Shown: positions 14,822-22,417, counted from the stretch's first letter. The stretch: DNA of 43,075 nt from CAZEDK01 sp964511025 (GCA_964511025.1 CAZEDK010000006.1:1-43075); one strand, 5' to 3'. Notes: generated by a model from the letters alone, not told the origin. Made by a program: numbers and translations.

Positions 14822-16294
14822 ATGAATCTAATCACCTTAATTATTGTTTTAAGCTTAATCATAACAGTAGCCATAGGCATTGCAGCAAGTAAAAAAATAC
14901 AAAATAAAAGAGAAAATTTTTATGTTGCAGGCAGAAAATGGCCTTGGTACATCGTTGGCTTTGCCTTAACTGCGCAAGCAATTGATGGAAATTCAACTTT
15001 GGGAGGAACTAGTTTAGGTTTTGATTTTGGATTTTGGACGGCAGCTGCGCTTCCTATTGGTCTCGCCTTGTCGCTTATTTTAATTGGTAAATTTTTCGCG
15101 CCGAAATTAAACAGCATGAAATTACTGACACTGGCCGATTTTTTCGCTATAAAATATAATCGTAAGCTTGAAATTATATCGTCGCTGCTAATGTTCTTCT
15201 CATTTGGCATCCTTATAGCCGGCAATATAGCAGCTGTGGCAATTTTGATAATGAATTTTTTACCTTTTCATTACGAAACAATTGTTATTCTGATTTGTTT
15301 AATGATTTTATCATATTCGTTATTCGGAGGCATTATTGCTGATGTTTGGTCAGATATTTGGCAATTAGGTCTTTTGTGTGTTGCTGTATTAACTACATTG
15401 TTTTTTCTTTTTTCTGATTTTGATTTTACAGGTTTATTCAGTTCGCAAATTTTTGCAGAAAGTTTTGATTTCAGCCAGCTATCAACCATAGGCGCAGGTG
15501 GATTAATTAATTGGGCAACTATTATTGCATTAGGCTTCGGGAATATATTAGCTATTGATTTCAACAGCCGTATATTTGCCGCCAAATCACCTGACGATGC
15601 AAAAAAAGGGTCTTACATCGGAGCTTTGTTGACTTTAATTATTGGACTTCCTTTTGCATTTCTTCCGGTTTTAATAAAATATTTAAATATAATACCTGTT
15701 GACGGCACGCCAATACTTTTAACTTTTGCGAATAATGTTTTGCCTACATTTTTTGTTGGGATACTCATAAGTGGAATTATTGGAGCCGCACTTTCTACTA
15801 TTGATGGAGCTATGTTAAGTATGGGAAATATTTTTACTCAAAATTTACTGCGAATACAAGATAATCTTGAAGACATAAACGGCATAGAATCAGAAAAAAC
15901 TTATTTGTATTTTTCACGCTTTTCTTTGATTCCAATTAGCTGCCTAGCAATGACTTTTGCAATTCTGCTTCCATCACCGGGAATTCTTTTGACTTTATCA
16001 TTTGATATAATGTTTGCAAGTTTGCTAGCTCCTTTTGTGTGCGCATTTTATTTCAAAACAACAGATCCTAATGCTGCCATTTATGCAATTTATACAGGCT
16101 TTATTGTGCGTTTACTTTTTGGAATTTTAACTCCAACAACTTTTGGATTGCCAAATAATATTTTGTATATCGAAAATTCTTTCTTAACTGCCAATTTTGA
16201 TGGACTTGGCACTATTATTGCACCTCTATCTGCATTTGCGGTATATCTCACAATCTATTACTTCTCAAAAAATCCTTATAAAATAACCAATTAA
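14822..16294 (+). CDS. sodium:solute symporter family transporter
   Basis: The 490-residue protein has about 13 hydrophobic segments and the pattern of the SSS family: an N-terminal helix, then a charged loop with NFYVAGRKWPWYIVGFALTAQAIDGNSTLGG, and later GNILAIDFNSRIFAAKSPDDAKKGSYIGAL and GIIGAALSTIDGAMLSMGNIFTQN, which hold Na+-site Ser/Thr positions. It would import a solute such as an amino acid, sugar or organic acid with sodium; the substrate cannot be predicted. The small membrane gene at 16297 begins 2 bases after its stop, so they are probably co-translated. Confidence 0.88.
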   Translation: MNLITLIIVLSLIITVAIGIAASKKIQNKRENFYVAGRKWPWYIVGFALTAQAIDGNSTLGGTSLGFDFGFWTAAALPIGLALSLILIGKFFAPKLNSMKLLTLADFFAIKYNRKLEIISSLLMFFSFGILIAGNIAAVAILIMNFLPFHYETIVILICLMILSYSLFGGIIADVWSDIWQLGLLCVAVLTTLFFLFSDFDFTGLFSSQIFAESFDFSQLSTIGAGGLINWATIIALGFGNILAIDFNSRIFAAKSPDDAKKGSYIGALLTLIIGLPFAFLPVLIKYLNIIPVDGTPILLTFANNVLPTFFVGILISGIIGAALSTIDGAMLSMGNIFTQNLLRIQDNLEDINGIESEKTYLYFSRFSLIPISCLAMTFAILLPSPGILLTLSFDIMFASLLAPFVCAFYFKTTDPNAAIYAIYTGFIVRLLFGILTPTTFGLPNNILYIENSFLTANFDGLGTIIAPLSAFAVYLTIYYFSKNPYKITN

Positions 16295-16296
16295 AT

Positions 16297-16722
16297 ATGG
16301 AACATGACAAATTTAAAACGATTCTAAAAAAACAAAATTTACTCAAAAATATAACAGTACTGCTTGCAACTATCGTCTTGACTCTTTGGGTTATTCCTTA
16401 CGCAAAAGAAATAGGAGAGGGCGGACTTGATGCTTTTTTCTTTTTAAGTATTTTCCCACTTGGTGCAATGTTTGCATATTTTGCATTTAGATACTCCGAT
16501 ACAAACATTTACTCAGCAGATCATCGCATACTCGCAGACTTATCCACTTTTATTTTTCTACTGATTATCTGTTTCTCTATTTCCTTTGCAACCGTCCTTG
16601 GAACTATCGCGCTACCTGCAATCAAATGGCCATTTGTGGCACTTGCCATCCTATTAATTTGTGGCTGTATTATCTATGATTTTTGGAATTTGTATTGCAA
16701 TTTGATGAAGATGGAGAAGTGA
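16297..16722 (+). CDS. small membrane protein, probable partner of the symporter
   Basis: The 141-residue protein has four predicted membrane segments at about 20-38, 44-63, 86-108 and 112-132, with a basic N-terminus (KFKTILKKQNLLKN). It is not recognised. Starting 2 bases after the SSS transporter stop, it is almost certainly in the same transcript and may be an accessory subunit, but no family evidence supports this. It ends with a genuine TGA stop. Confidence 0.75.
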   Translation: MEHDKFKTILKKQNLLKNITVLLATIVLTLWVIPYAKEIGEGGLDAFFFLSIFPLGAMFAYFAFRYSDTNIYSADHRILADLSTFIFLLIICFSISFATVLGTIALPAIKWPFVALAILLICGCIIYDFWNLYCNLMKMEK

Positions 16723-16766
16723 ATTTTTGTTTTTTATAGCAATCTCTCTTGCTCTAAAAATTGTTT

Positions 16767-16794
16767 TTGAAGATTTATACAAAATTGATATACT
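16767..16794 (+). promoter_or_regulatory. candidate promoter in the gap before ndk
   Basis: TTGAAG (16767-16772) and TATACT (16789-16794) are separated by 16 bases. Transcription would start near 16801, about 220 bases before ndk, just ahead of a strong hairpin. Confidence 0.35.
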
Positions 16795-16800
16795 GCTCAT

Positions 16801-16924
16801 CAACGGACTAAAGGTAATAAATTTTCTTACTTTTAGTATATATTATATTTTCAAGGTAACCGAATCTAAACATAATGCGTAAATCATGTGCCAATCATCT
16901 ACAGTGATAGTATAACATTGGCAC
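16801..16924 (+). ncRNA. possible structured leader or small RNA
   Basis: The 299-base gap 16723-17021 has no gene. Downstream of the candidate promoter, ACTAAAGGTAA (16807-16817) pairs with TTACTTTTAGT (16827-16837) over 11 positions, one of them G-U, with a 9-base loop. Further on GTGCCAAT (16888-16895) pairs with ATTGGCAC (16917-16924). This could be a structured leader of ndk, a small RNA, or, for the second pair, a protein-binding site. I recognise no known RNA family. Confidence 0.25.
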
Positions 16925-17021
16925 GAAACAGTAACAATAACAAAACAATCATAGATATTGAATAAATTATCGTTTACATATATCTTGAATGTAAAATAAA
17001 TCTTTAATATTTTTTATCAAA

Positions 17022-17483
17022 ATGGAACAAACATTAGTATTAATTAAACCAGACGGAGTACAAAGAGGACTTGTAGGTGAAATCATCAAACGCTTTGAAA
17101 CAAAAGGGTTGAAAATCATTGGTCTCAAAATGATGAGACTTGATGAAGCCATACTTCGCGAACATTATGCTCATATAGTCGGGAAAGGATTTTATCCCGG
17201 AGTGGAAAAATTTATGATGAGAGATCCTGTTATTGCAGTTTGCTTGGAAGGACTTGAAGCTATCGAAACGGTCAGAAGAATAACAGGCATCACAAAAGCG
17301 CGTGAAGCTCAGCCAGGTACAATACGTGGGGACTTGGCTATGAGTGTTGCCTGCAATGTCATTCACGCAAGCGATGGCAAAGAAGCAGCAGAAAACGAAG
17401 TTAAAAGATTTTTCAAAAAAGATGAATTGTTTGTATACGCAAAAGATGAATATATGCATGTTTATATGGAAGACGAGAGATAG
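17022..17483 (+). CDS. ndk: nucleoside diphosphate kinase
   Basis: Ndk balances nucleoside triphosphate pools by passing the gamma phosphate through a phospho-histidine. The 153-residue protein has the conserved start EQTLVLIKPDGVQRGLVGEI, the Kpn-loop region and the active-site segment NVIHASDG with His115. The length fits the family. Its TAG stop is the first unit of a TTTTTAG-type heptamer array, and pabB begins 24 bases later in the same array, so the two may be co-transcribed. The upstream gap carries a candidate structured leader. Confidence 0.97.
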   Translation: MEQTLVLIKPDGVQRGLVGEIIKRFETKGLKIIGLKMMRLDEAILREHYAHIVGKGFYPGVEKFMMRDPVIAVCLEGLEAIETVRRITGITKAREAQPGTIRGDLAMSVACNVIHASDGKEAAENEVKRFFKKDELFVYAKDEYMHVYMEDER

Positions 17484-17510
17484 TTTTTAGTTTTTAGTTT
17501 TTAGTTTGTG
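17481..17510. repeat. 7-bp tandem repeat array (TAGTTTT type) joining ndk and pabB
   Basis: Units TAGTTTT, TAGTTTT, TAGTTTT, TAGTTTG are followed directly by TGAGTG. The first TAG is the ndk stop. The GTG start of pabB (17508) lies at the array end, so the repeat forms the whole intergenic region. It has a TAG stop in one frame on this strand. Confidence 0.75.
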
Positions 17511-19004
17511 AGTGTTGGGAAAAAATATTTCTCATCATATAAAAAAATCAAAGCCGATGAAAACTTTGATGCTTTAAATATATATGAAAAAGTTAAACAA
17601 AATGATTCTATAATCCTTCAAAGTGGACAGAAGGGGGATTTTTCAATAATTGGATTTGAGCCTTCAAAAACATTTAGTGGAAATAAAGACTTTTTAGTTG
17701 AGTTGGAAAATGAAACTAAGAAATTCCAGCTTGATTTGGAGATTCCATTCACAGGCGGAGCTTTGGGGTTTTTTACTTACGATTTTGGCGTCAATTTGCT
17801 TGGGATAAGACAAAAAGTAAAAGAAGACATCAAAATTCCAAAAGCTTATTTTATTTTTCCAAGCAAAATAATCGTAAAAAATCATAAAACCGAAGATTTG
17901 TACCTAATTGGCTGGGCTGAATCGAAAGAAAAGGCGAATAAAAAACTTGAAGAAATTAAAAAAACGGTCAGCAGCTCGCCTATACCTCTTCAGGCAGGTC
18001 AGCAATTAGTGACTAGCAAAAAACAAGAATTTCTCAGTTCTCAGTTCTCAGTTCTCAGTTCTAAACTAAAATCCAACCTAACAAAACAACAATATTCTCA
18101 AAAAATCAAAGAACTGAAAAAACTACTAAAAGCAGGCGAAACATATCAAGTCAATCTATCACAAAGATTTTCAGTAAAAACCAGAAAAGATCCTTTTGAT
18201 ATTTACAAAATACTGACAAACAACAATCCTTCTCCATATCAACTTTATTTTGAAACGAAAAATTTCTCAATTATTTCGAATTCTCCTGAGAGACTCTTTC
18301 GAGTCAGAGCTGAGTTTCGAGAGCTGAGAACTGAGAAAGTCAAATCTCAGTTCTCAGCTCTCAGCTCTCAATTCTCAATTGAATCTCGTCCAATCAAAGG
18401 CACTGTACCACGCGGAAAAACGGATCAGGAAGATAAAAAACTAATAGAAAAATTATTAAATTCAAAGAAAGAACAGGCTGAACTCGATATGATTACTGAT
18501 CTTGTTCGTAATGATTTAGGACGAATTTGTGTTCAGGGTTCAGTTGAAGTAAATGAAGATAGAGTGATTGAAAGTTATGGAAACGTACACCACACAGTTT
18601 CAAATGTGAGAGGCGTTCTAAATCCATCGACAGATCTAAAAGCGATTATGCAAGCTATTTTCCCCGGAGGTTCTATCACCGGCTGTCCAAAATTACGGAC
18701 AATCAAAATAATAGATAAACTGGAAGATTTTAAAAGAACAATATATTGCGGATCAGCAGGTTATATCGATGGCAGAGGCAATATGGATTTTAATATTATG
18801 ATACGATCGATCTTATCGATCAAGAATCGAGAGCTGAGAATTGAGAACCGAGAAAAAACAAAAATTCAAAAAACTCAGCTCTCAGCTCTCAGCTCTCAGC
18901 TCTATTTCCACTCCGGAGGTGGAATCACGATTGACAGCAAAACTAACGATGAATATGACGAGACTTTACACAAGGCAAAGGCAATTATCAGAGCTATAAA
19001 TTAA
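17508..19004 (+). CDS. pabB: aminodeoxychorismate synthase component I
   Basis: The enzyme makes 4-amino-4-deoxychorismate from chorismate, the first step to p-aminobenzoate and folate. The chorismate-binding domain shows YQVNLSQRF, ISNSPERLFRV, RPIKGTVPRG, DLVRNDLGRICVQG, HHTVSNVRG and PGGSITGCPKLR. Lys297 in PIKGT marks PabB; anthranilate synthase has Ala there. The protein is 498 residues because repeat-derived peptides interrupt it: about 156-186 (SSPIPLQAGQ... LSSQFSVLSSK), 268-292 (ELRTE... SQFSALSSQFS) and 440-465 (RELRIENRE... KTQLSALSSQL). All lie between conserved blocks, and the frame stays open. The start is GTG. No glutaminase partner (pabA) is in the window; pabC is 1.9 kb downstream. 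Confidence 0.92.
   Translation: MSVGKKYFSSYKKIKADENFDALNIYEKVKQNDSIILQSGQKGDFSIIGFEPSKTFSGNKDFLVELENETKKFQLDLEIPFTGGALGFFTYDFGVNLLGIRQKVKEDIKIPKAYFIFPSKIIVKNHKTEDLYLIGWAESKEKANKKLEEIKKTVSSSPIPLQAGQQLVTSKKQEFLSSQFSVLSSKLKSNLTKQQYSQKIKELKKLLKAGETYQVNLSQRFSVKTRKDPFDIYKILTNNNPSPYQLYFETKNFSIISNSPERLFRVRAEFRELRTEKVKSQFSALSSQFSIESRPIKGTVPRGKTDQEDKKLIEKLLNSKKEQAELDMITDLVRNDLGRICVQGSVEVNEDRVIESYGNVHHTVSNVRGVLNPSTDLKAIMQAIFPGGSITGCPKLRTIKIIDKLEDFKRTIYCGSAGYIDGRGNMDFNIMIRSILSIKNRELRIENREKTKIQKTQLSALSSQLYFHSGGGITIDSKTNDEYDETLHKAKAIIRAIN
17975..18000. repeat. REP-like unit inside pabB
   Basis: A segment CTCGCCTATACC...GGCAGGTC resembles the two CCGCCTGTACC...GGGCAGGTC units in pabC. CGCCT and AGGCA lie at its two ends and can partly pair. 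It is read in frame as SPIPLQAGQ. Confidence 0.55.
18032..18066. repeat. 7-bp tandem repeat array inside pabB (TCTCAGT type)
   Basis: Four TCTCAGT units and a degenerate fifth (TCTAAAC) encode LSSQFSVLSSK. TCTCAGT repeats contain no stop in any frame on the coding strand. Confidence 0.85.
18305..18382. repeat. inverted 7-bp repeat pair inside pabB, central copy
   Basis: Left units AGAGCTG, AGAACTG, AGAAAGT face right units TCTCAGT, TCTCAGC, TCTCAGC, TCTCAAT. GAGAGCTGAGAACTGAGA and TCTCAGTTCTCAGCTCTC are perfectly complementary over 18 bases, with only a short loop. The left arm is read as ELRTE, the one frame that avoids TGA. Confidence 0.88.
18827..18905. repeat. inverted 7-bp repeat element inside pabB, 3' copy
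   Basis: Left arm CGAGAGCTGAGAATTGAG..., an A-rich core containing AAAATTCAAAAAACT, and a right arm of about four CTCAGCT units. Core and arms match the insert in pabC (21166-21235). It is read in frame as RELRIENRE...KTQLSALSSQL and sits just before the final PabB block HSGGGITIDS. Confidence 0.88.
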
Positions 19005-19016
19005 TAGACTAAGTAA

Positions 19017-20069
19017 CTAATGTGAAGTAACTGCTATACCCTCACTAGGTTTTTGATTGGTATGCGCTTTCATTTGTTGTTCAAAAAAAGTTTGAAAAGT
19101 TTCTAAAATTCGGCCATCAGTCCTTACAGCCATGTGCAAACCTATCCAAAGAAAAGGAGACCTCGGCAAATCGCCCTGATGTAATTCAACTTGCTTCGAG
19201 ACTTCACCTGTAAATTTAATATCCCCAGATATAGGATCGCCAGGATAACGAAAAGAAATTGTAGCAAAAGGGAAGCTTAAAGCCATGCCTATTTCTCCTT
19301 CAGTCATAGGACTTGGAATCAAAGGCGCTCCATGTAGTACGCCTCTTAATGCAGGGGCCTGCATAACAAAAATTGTTTTAGCGCCCAGTGAAGAGTTTAT
19401 TTTCCCGGCATTAAAGGCATCTGCTGCGATCACATTACCGTAACTATGAGCCAGCACCACAATTAAGTCCGCGTCAGCACATTGATGAAATTTTCCAACA
19501 AAACCATCTTCAACTCTTTCAGGATACTTTTTCCCCAAAGTCATTGCGAAGAAATGAGCAACAAGACTAAACGGCATCAATCCCGGTTTTATATGCTCAA
19601 CAAGTCTCTGCTCTTCAGGCCAAATATATTCTATAAATCTAACTTCATATCCATTTTTTGTGGCTTCTTCTTTGATAACTTTCAAAAAAGGATATGGATT
19701 GTTATATACAAGCGGAGAGATATACATCAAACCGTTAGGCACTCCAGGCACATTTAATACGCATAGCTGTTTTTTGTTATCATTTATCTCTGGTTCACTT
19801 GGCTTTGTGTTGTTAGCGTCTTGAACAGGCTTTGCAGTCATAACAGGCTGATCCGCGTCAAGAACATCATAACGACCATCCGCGCTTGCAATCATAGGAT
19901 TTATCGCCATTCCGCCAATACCAAAAGCAAGTGCGGCTTTAGCAATGCCTTTTCTGACATTTCCTTTTAACGCACCGAAATCACCCAAAATTGATCTGTT
20001 TTTTTCATGTATTGTCCTTATCCCGCTCCCAAAACCCATAAAATCATGACTTTTGTTTAGCTTGGTCAT
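19017..20069 (-). CDS. secreted alpha/beta-hydrolase (lipase-like) protein
   Basis: The 350-residue protein starts with a long basic N-region and then a hydrophobic stretch ending in an AxA-like site (GIAKAALAFGIGGMAINPMIASA, about 41-63), so it is probably exported. A disordered linker follows to about 97. The hydrolase part opens with CVLNVPGVPNGLMYISPL; VVLAHSYGNVIAADAF holds the nucleophile elbow A-H-S-Y-G (Ser about 209). A candidate His is in WIGLHMAV near 314. This resembles PGAP1/lipase-like esterases; the substrate is unknown. It is convergent with pabB, 12 bases apart, and interrupts the pabB-pabC region. Confidence 0.65.
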   Translation of the reverse strand: MTKLNKSHDFMGFGSGIRTIHEKNRSILGDFGALKGNVRKGIAKAALAFGIGGMAINPMIASADGRYDVLDADQPVMTAKPVQDANNTKPSEPEINDNKKQLCVLNVPGVPNGLMYISPLVYNNPYPFLKVIKEEATKNGYEVRFIEYIWPEEQRLVEHIKPGLMPFSLVAHFFAMTLGKKYPERVEDGFVGKFHQCADADLIVVLAHSYGNVIAADAFNAGKINSSLGAKTIFVMQAPALRGVLHGAPLIPSPMTEGEIGMALSFPFATISFRYPGDPISGDIKFTGEVSKQVELHQGDLPRSPFLWIGLHMAVRTDGRILETFQTFFEQQMKAHTNQKPSEGIAVTSH

Positions 20070-20169
20070 AAGTTACCATAAAAAATATCCGAAGATAGAT
20101 AGTATCGTATGCCTTTTTTCTATATTTTGTCAAATGATTATTATTGATAACCCTGTAAGAATTCATCTA

Positions 20170-20183
20170 TTCTAGATCTAGAA
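20170..20183. promoter_or_regulatory. perfect palindrome upstream of the VapBC-like pair
   Basis: TTCTAGATCTAGAA is a 14-bp perfect palindrome 41 bases before the antitoxin ATG, with a TATACT -10-like hexamer at 20203-20208 between them. It is a plausible operator for the AbrB-type antitoxin. Confidence 0.4.
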
Positions 20184-20223
20184 ATTATCTACTTTTCTAC
20201 TTGTATACTTCCATACCAAACAA

Positions 20224-20481
20224 ATGATTCAAAGCTTAAAATACGTCCAACCACAGAAAAAGGGGATGGTAACTATACCAAGAGAATATAGAGAAATTTT
20301 GGGGATTGATGAATCTACAATTTTAACAGTCAAAATTTACAAAGAAGGTGTGTTTTTTAAAAAAATTGAAAAAGAAGATGATCAGATTGAAATTTACTCA
20401 AAAAAAAGAATTCAGGATTTTTTGGAGGAAGATAAAATAGACGCCAAAACTGCCAAAAAATTAGAAAAACTTCTTAAATAA
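20224..20481 (+). CDS. AbrB/MazE-fold antitoxin
   Basis: The 85-residue protein begins with a SpoVT/AbrB swapped-hairpin domain (KYVQPQKKGMVTIPREYREILGID...ILTVKIYKEGVFFKKI), typical of VapB-type antitoxins that bind their promoter DNA. The C-terminal helices (SKKRIQDFLEEDKIDAKTAKKLEKLL) would bind the toxin. The PIN-domain gene begins 5 bases after its stop. Confidence 0.88.
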   Translation: MIQSLKYVQPQKKGMVTIPREYREILGIDESTILTVKIYKEGVFFKKIEKEDDQIEIYSKKRIQDFLEEDKIDAKTAKKLEKLLK

Positions 20482-20486
20482 TTTCA

Positions 20487-20915
20487 ATGCACAAGCTTTT
20501 TTTGGACGCAAATATTCTTTTTGCAGCAGCTTATAGTGCAAATGGTGGCTCAGCGTTAATTTTTGAGCTTGCGAATAAAAAAAACATCAAAATTGTTTCC
20601 AGCAAAATAGCGTTTTTGGAAGCAGAAAGAAATCTAATAAACAAAGGAAGCAAAGAAGCTATGATTACTTTTTATAATCAAATATCTTATTTGGATTATC
20701 TATACGAAGAAATAAACCAACAAAATAAAAAATATTTTGAAAAAATCATCAATAAAAAAGATGTTGATATATTGGCAAATGCCGTGAACAGTAAATCAAA
20801 TTTTCTAATCACTCTGGATAGAAAAGATTTTTTCCAGAAAAAAGTTTTTGATTTTGCCTCCCCAATGATTATTTGCACGCCTGCGGAATATTTACAAAAA
20901 CATTTAACAATTTAA
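20487..20915 (+). CDS. PIN-domain toxin (VapC-like ribonuclease)
   Basis: The 142-residue protein has the acidic PIN residues: Asp7 in LFLDANILF, Glu in FLEAERNLI (about 50), Asp in KKDVDILANA (about 93) and Asp in FLITLDRKDFF (about 111). PIN toxins are Mg2+-dependent RNases that cut tRNA or rRNA. Its position right after an AbrB-type antitoxin defines a VapBC-like type II pair. pabC starts 12 bases after its stop and may be read from the same transcript. Confidence 0.9.
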   Translation: MHKLFLDANILFAAAYSANGGSALIFELANKKNIKIVSSKIAFLEAERNLINKGSKEAMITFYNQISYLDYLYEEINQQNKKYFEKIINKKDVDILANAVNSKSNFLITLDRKDFFQKKVFDFASPMIICTPAEYLQKHLTI

Positions 20916-20927
20916 CAATCAACTCCA

Positions 20928-21863
20928 ATGTCTTTTGTTTTCCTCAACGGTAAATACATAGCAGAAACTGCAGCAAAGATTTCCATAAACGATCATGGTT
21001 TTCTTTACGGCGACGGCGTTTATGAGACAATGCGCACTTATAATGACAAAGTTTGGTTACTCGAAGAACATTTGGAAAGACTATTCAATTCAGCAAAAAT
21101 GTTAAATCTGGAAATTCCATGGACAAAAAAACAAATTAAAAACTGGATCTACGAATTAATAGATAAGAATCGAGAACTGAGAACCGAGAACCGAGAAGAA
21201 AAAATAAAAATTCAAAAAACTCAACTCTCAGTTCCCCGCCTGTACCAATTCGGTCAGGTCAGCTCCCCGCCTGTACCAATTCGGGCAGGTCAGTTCTATA
21301 ATTTTCGCATCCGTCTCACCATAACCCGCGGCAACAACGATTTCGACTTTTTCACGACAAAAAATCCAACAATACTCATCACAACACAAGAATTAATAGA
21401 TGACGAGCAAACAAAAGGACTAAAACTGATAAGTTTTCAAGGGGAAAGAACAGTTCCACAAGCGAAACACTTAAGCCAAATCATTAACATAATCGCACGT
21501 CAAAATGCCCACAAGCAAAAAGCTGACGATGCTGTTTTTGTTGATGAGAGTGACTACATTTCAGAATGCGCTTTTAGTAATATTTTTATAGTAAAAAATG
21601 GTATTTTAAAAACTCCAAGACTTGAAAACATTCTCAGCGGAATAACTCGTAAATATATACTTTCATTTGCAAATAAAATCCTCCCGACAAAAGAATGCAA
21701 AATTACACTAAAAGAACTTTACGAAGCAGACGAAGTTTTTTTGAGCGTAACTACAAGAGCTATTCTTTGGGTAGCTAAAATTGATGGATACAAAATTGGG
21801 GATGGGAAAATTGGAAAATTTACACAGCGAATCAAAAAATATTATTTTTTAAAACGTTTATAA
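20928..21863 (+). CDS. pabC: aminodeoxychorismate lyase (class IV aminotransferase fold)
   Basis: The enzyme removes pyruvate from aminodeoxychorismate to give p-aminobenzoate, using PLP. The 311-residue protein shows the fold-type IV start FLNGKYIAETAAKISINDHGFLYGDGVYETMRTYN, Lys180 in QAKHLSQIINIIARQNA as the likely Schiff-base lysine, and ECAFSNIFIVKNG and TRAILWVAKIDG. D-amino acid or branched-chain aminotransferases share the fold; nearby pabB favours PabC. Residues about 81-124 (RELRTENREEKIKIQKTQLS, then two VPxxFGQ-like units) are translated from the same palindromic insert as in pabB, plus nested REP-like units. The insert separates the N-terminal region from NFRIRLTITRGN. Confidence 0.85.
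   Translation: MSFVFLNGKYIAETAAKISINDHGFLYGDGVYETMRTYNDKVWLLEEHLERLFNSAKMLNLEIPWTKKQIKNWIYELIDKNRELRTENREEKIKIQKTQLSVPRLYQFGQVSSPPVPIRAGQFYNFRIRLTITRGNNDFDFFTTKNPTILITTQELIDDEQTKGLKLISFQGERTVPQAKHLSQIINIIARQNAHKQKADDAVFVDESDYISECAFSNIFIVKNGILKTPRLENILSGITRKYILSFANKILPTKECKITLKELYEADEVFLSVTTRAILWVAKIDGYKIGDGKIGKFTQRIKKYYFLKRL
21166..21235. repeat. inverted 7-bp repeat element inside pabC
   Basis: Left arm CGAGAACTGAGAACCGAGAA, A-rich core with AAAATTCAAAAAACT, right arm CTCAACT and CTCAGTT. Arms and core match the 3' insert of pabB. It is read in the same frame, giving RELRTENRE and KIQKTQLS. Confidence 0.88.
21234..21293. repeat. tandem REP-like units nested in the pabC insert
   Basis: Two 31-bp units, each CCCCGCCTGTACCAATTCGG followed by T/G-CAGGTC and a few bases of the heptamer (AGCT or AGTT), lie back to back. 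CCGCCTG and CAGG can partly pair. They seem to have entered the TCTCAGT arm, because CAGCTC and CAGTTC fragments remain around each copy. Confidence 0.75.
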
Positions 21864-22123
21864 AAATTCTCCCTACTTCCTATGGCAACAATAATTATTA
21901 CAATTTCTTTTTCCTTCACCTCATAGATCATACGATAATCATTTTTTTTATATCTAAAGGCTAATTTTAAAAATTTTTTCATAATATCACCTTTCATTCT
22001 TTCACCTATATATGGATCAACCTGCAAAAGAGGTATCCACTTATCAAAAATCAACTTGTGGACTTCATAAGTGATTTTTTTAAAATCTTTTTTTACAGAT
22101 TTAGCTAATTCAACTTTATACAT
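21842..22123 (-). CDS. RelE/ParE-family toxin
   Basis: The 93-residue protein has the RelE fold pattern: YKVELAKSVKKDFKKI at the front, KLAFRYKKNDYRMIYEVKEKEIVIIIVAIGSRENFYKRF at the end with basic and aromatic residues (Arg, Tyr, Arg) suited to mRNA cleavage at the ribosome. The Phd-type antitoxin gene lies upstream and overlaps it by 8 bases, as in typical type II pairs. Its last 22 bases overlap the 3' end of the convergent pabC. Confidence 0.88.
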   Translation of the reverse strand: MYKVELAKSVKKDFKKITYEVHKLIFDKWIPLLQVDPYIGERMKGDIMKKFLKLAFRYKKNDYRMIYEVKEKEIVIIIVAIGSRENFYKRFKK

Positions 22124-22367
22124 TTAAAGAAATTTTAAAATCTTCCAAAGATATAGTATCTTCATTTGAACGCTTAATTATTTCTGCATCAGAGATCCCA
22201 AATTCAACATTTTCAACAAATTGTTTAAATAAATCTATGTCTATAATAGCTACTTTTTCTTGCCCATTAATAGTCACTATATAAGGCACGCCAGTTTGAT
22301 CAACTTTTTTAAGGATATAGGGAAGATTTTTTCTAGCCTCTGATGAATTGATAATATCTGTTAACAT
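22116..22367 (-). CDS. Phd/YefM-family antitoxin
   Basis: The protein from the ATG at 22367 is 83 residues: MLTDIINSSEARKNLPYILKKVDQTGVPYIVTINGQEKVAIIDIDLFKQF is a standard Phd/YefM DNA-binding domain, and the tail (DAEIIKRSNEDTISLEDFKISL) would bind the toxin. An open frame continues 18 codons upstream, but those residues do not fit the family and overlap the operator, so the shorter start is preferred. It overlaps the toxin gene by 8 bases. Confidence 0.9.
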   Translation of the reverse strand: MLTDIINSSEARKNLPYILKKVDQTGVPYIVTINGQEKVAIIDIDLFKQFVENVEFGISDAEIIKRSNEDTISLEDFKISLNV

Positions 22368-22369
22368 AA

Positions 22370-22391
22370 ATTGTACAAAATTACGTACAAT
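22370..22391. promoter_or_regulatory. operator palindrome of the Phd/RelE pair
   Basis: ATTGTAC and GTACAAT are inverted around 8 bases, ending 2 bases before the start codon. A TATTAT -10-like hexamer on the minus strand overlaps the outer edge (22390-22395). This fits autorepression by the antitoxin. Confidence 0.5.
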
Positions 22392-22417
22392 AATATTAGC
22401 ATAACTAATTTTAAAAA

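Noticed and set aside
17508..19004. Anthranilate synthase component I (trpE)
   Set aside because: The active-site motif is PIKGT with lysine, as in PabB; anthranilate synthases have alanine. pabC is nearby and no trp gene is seen.
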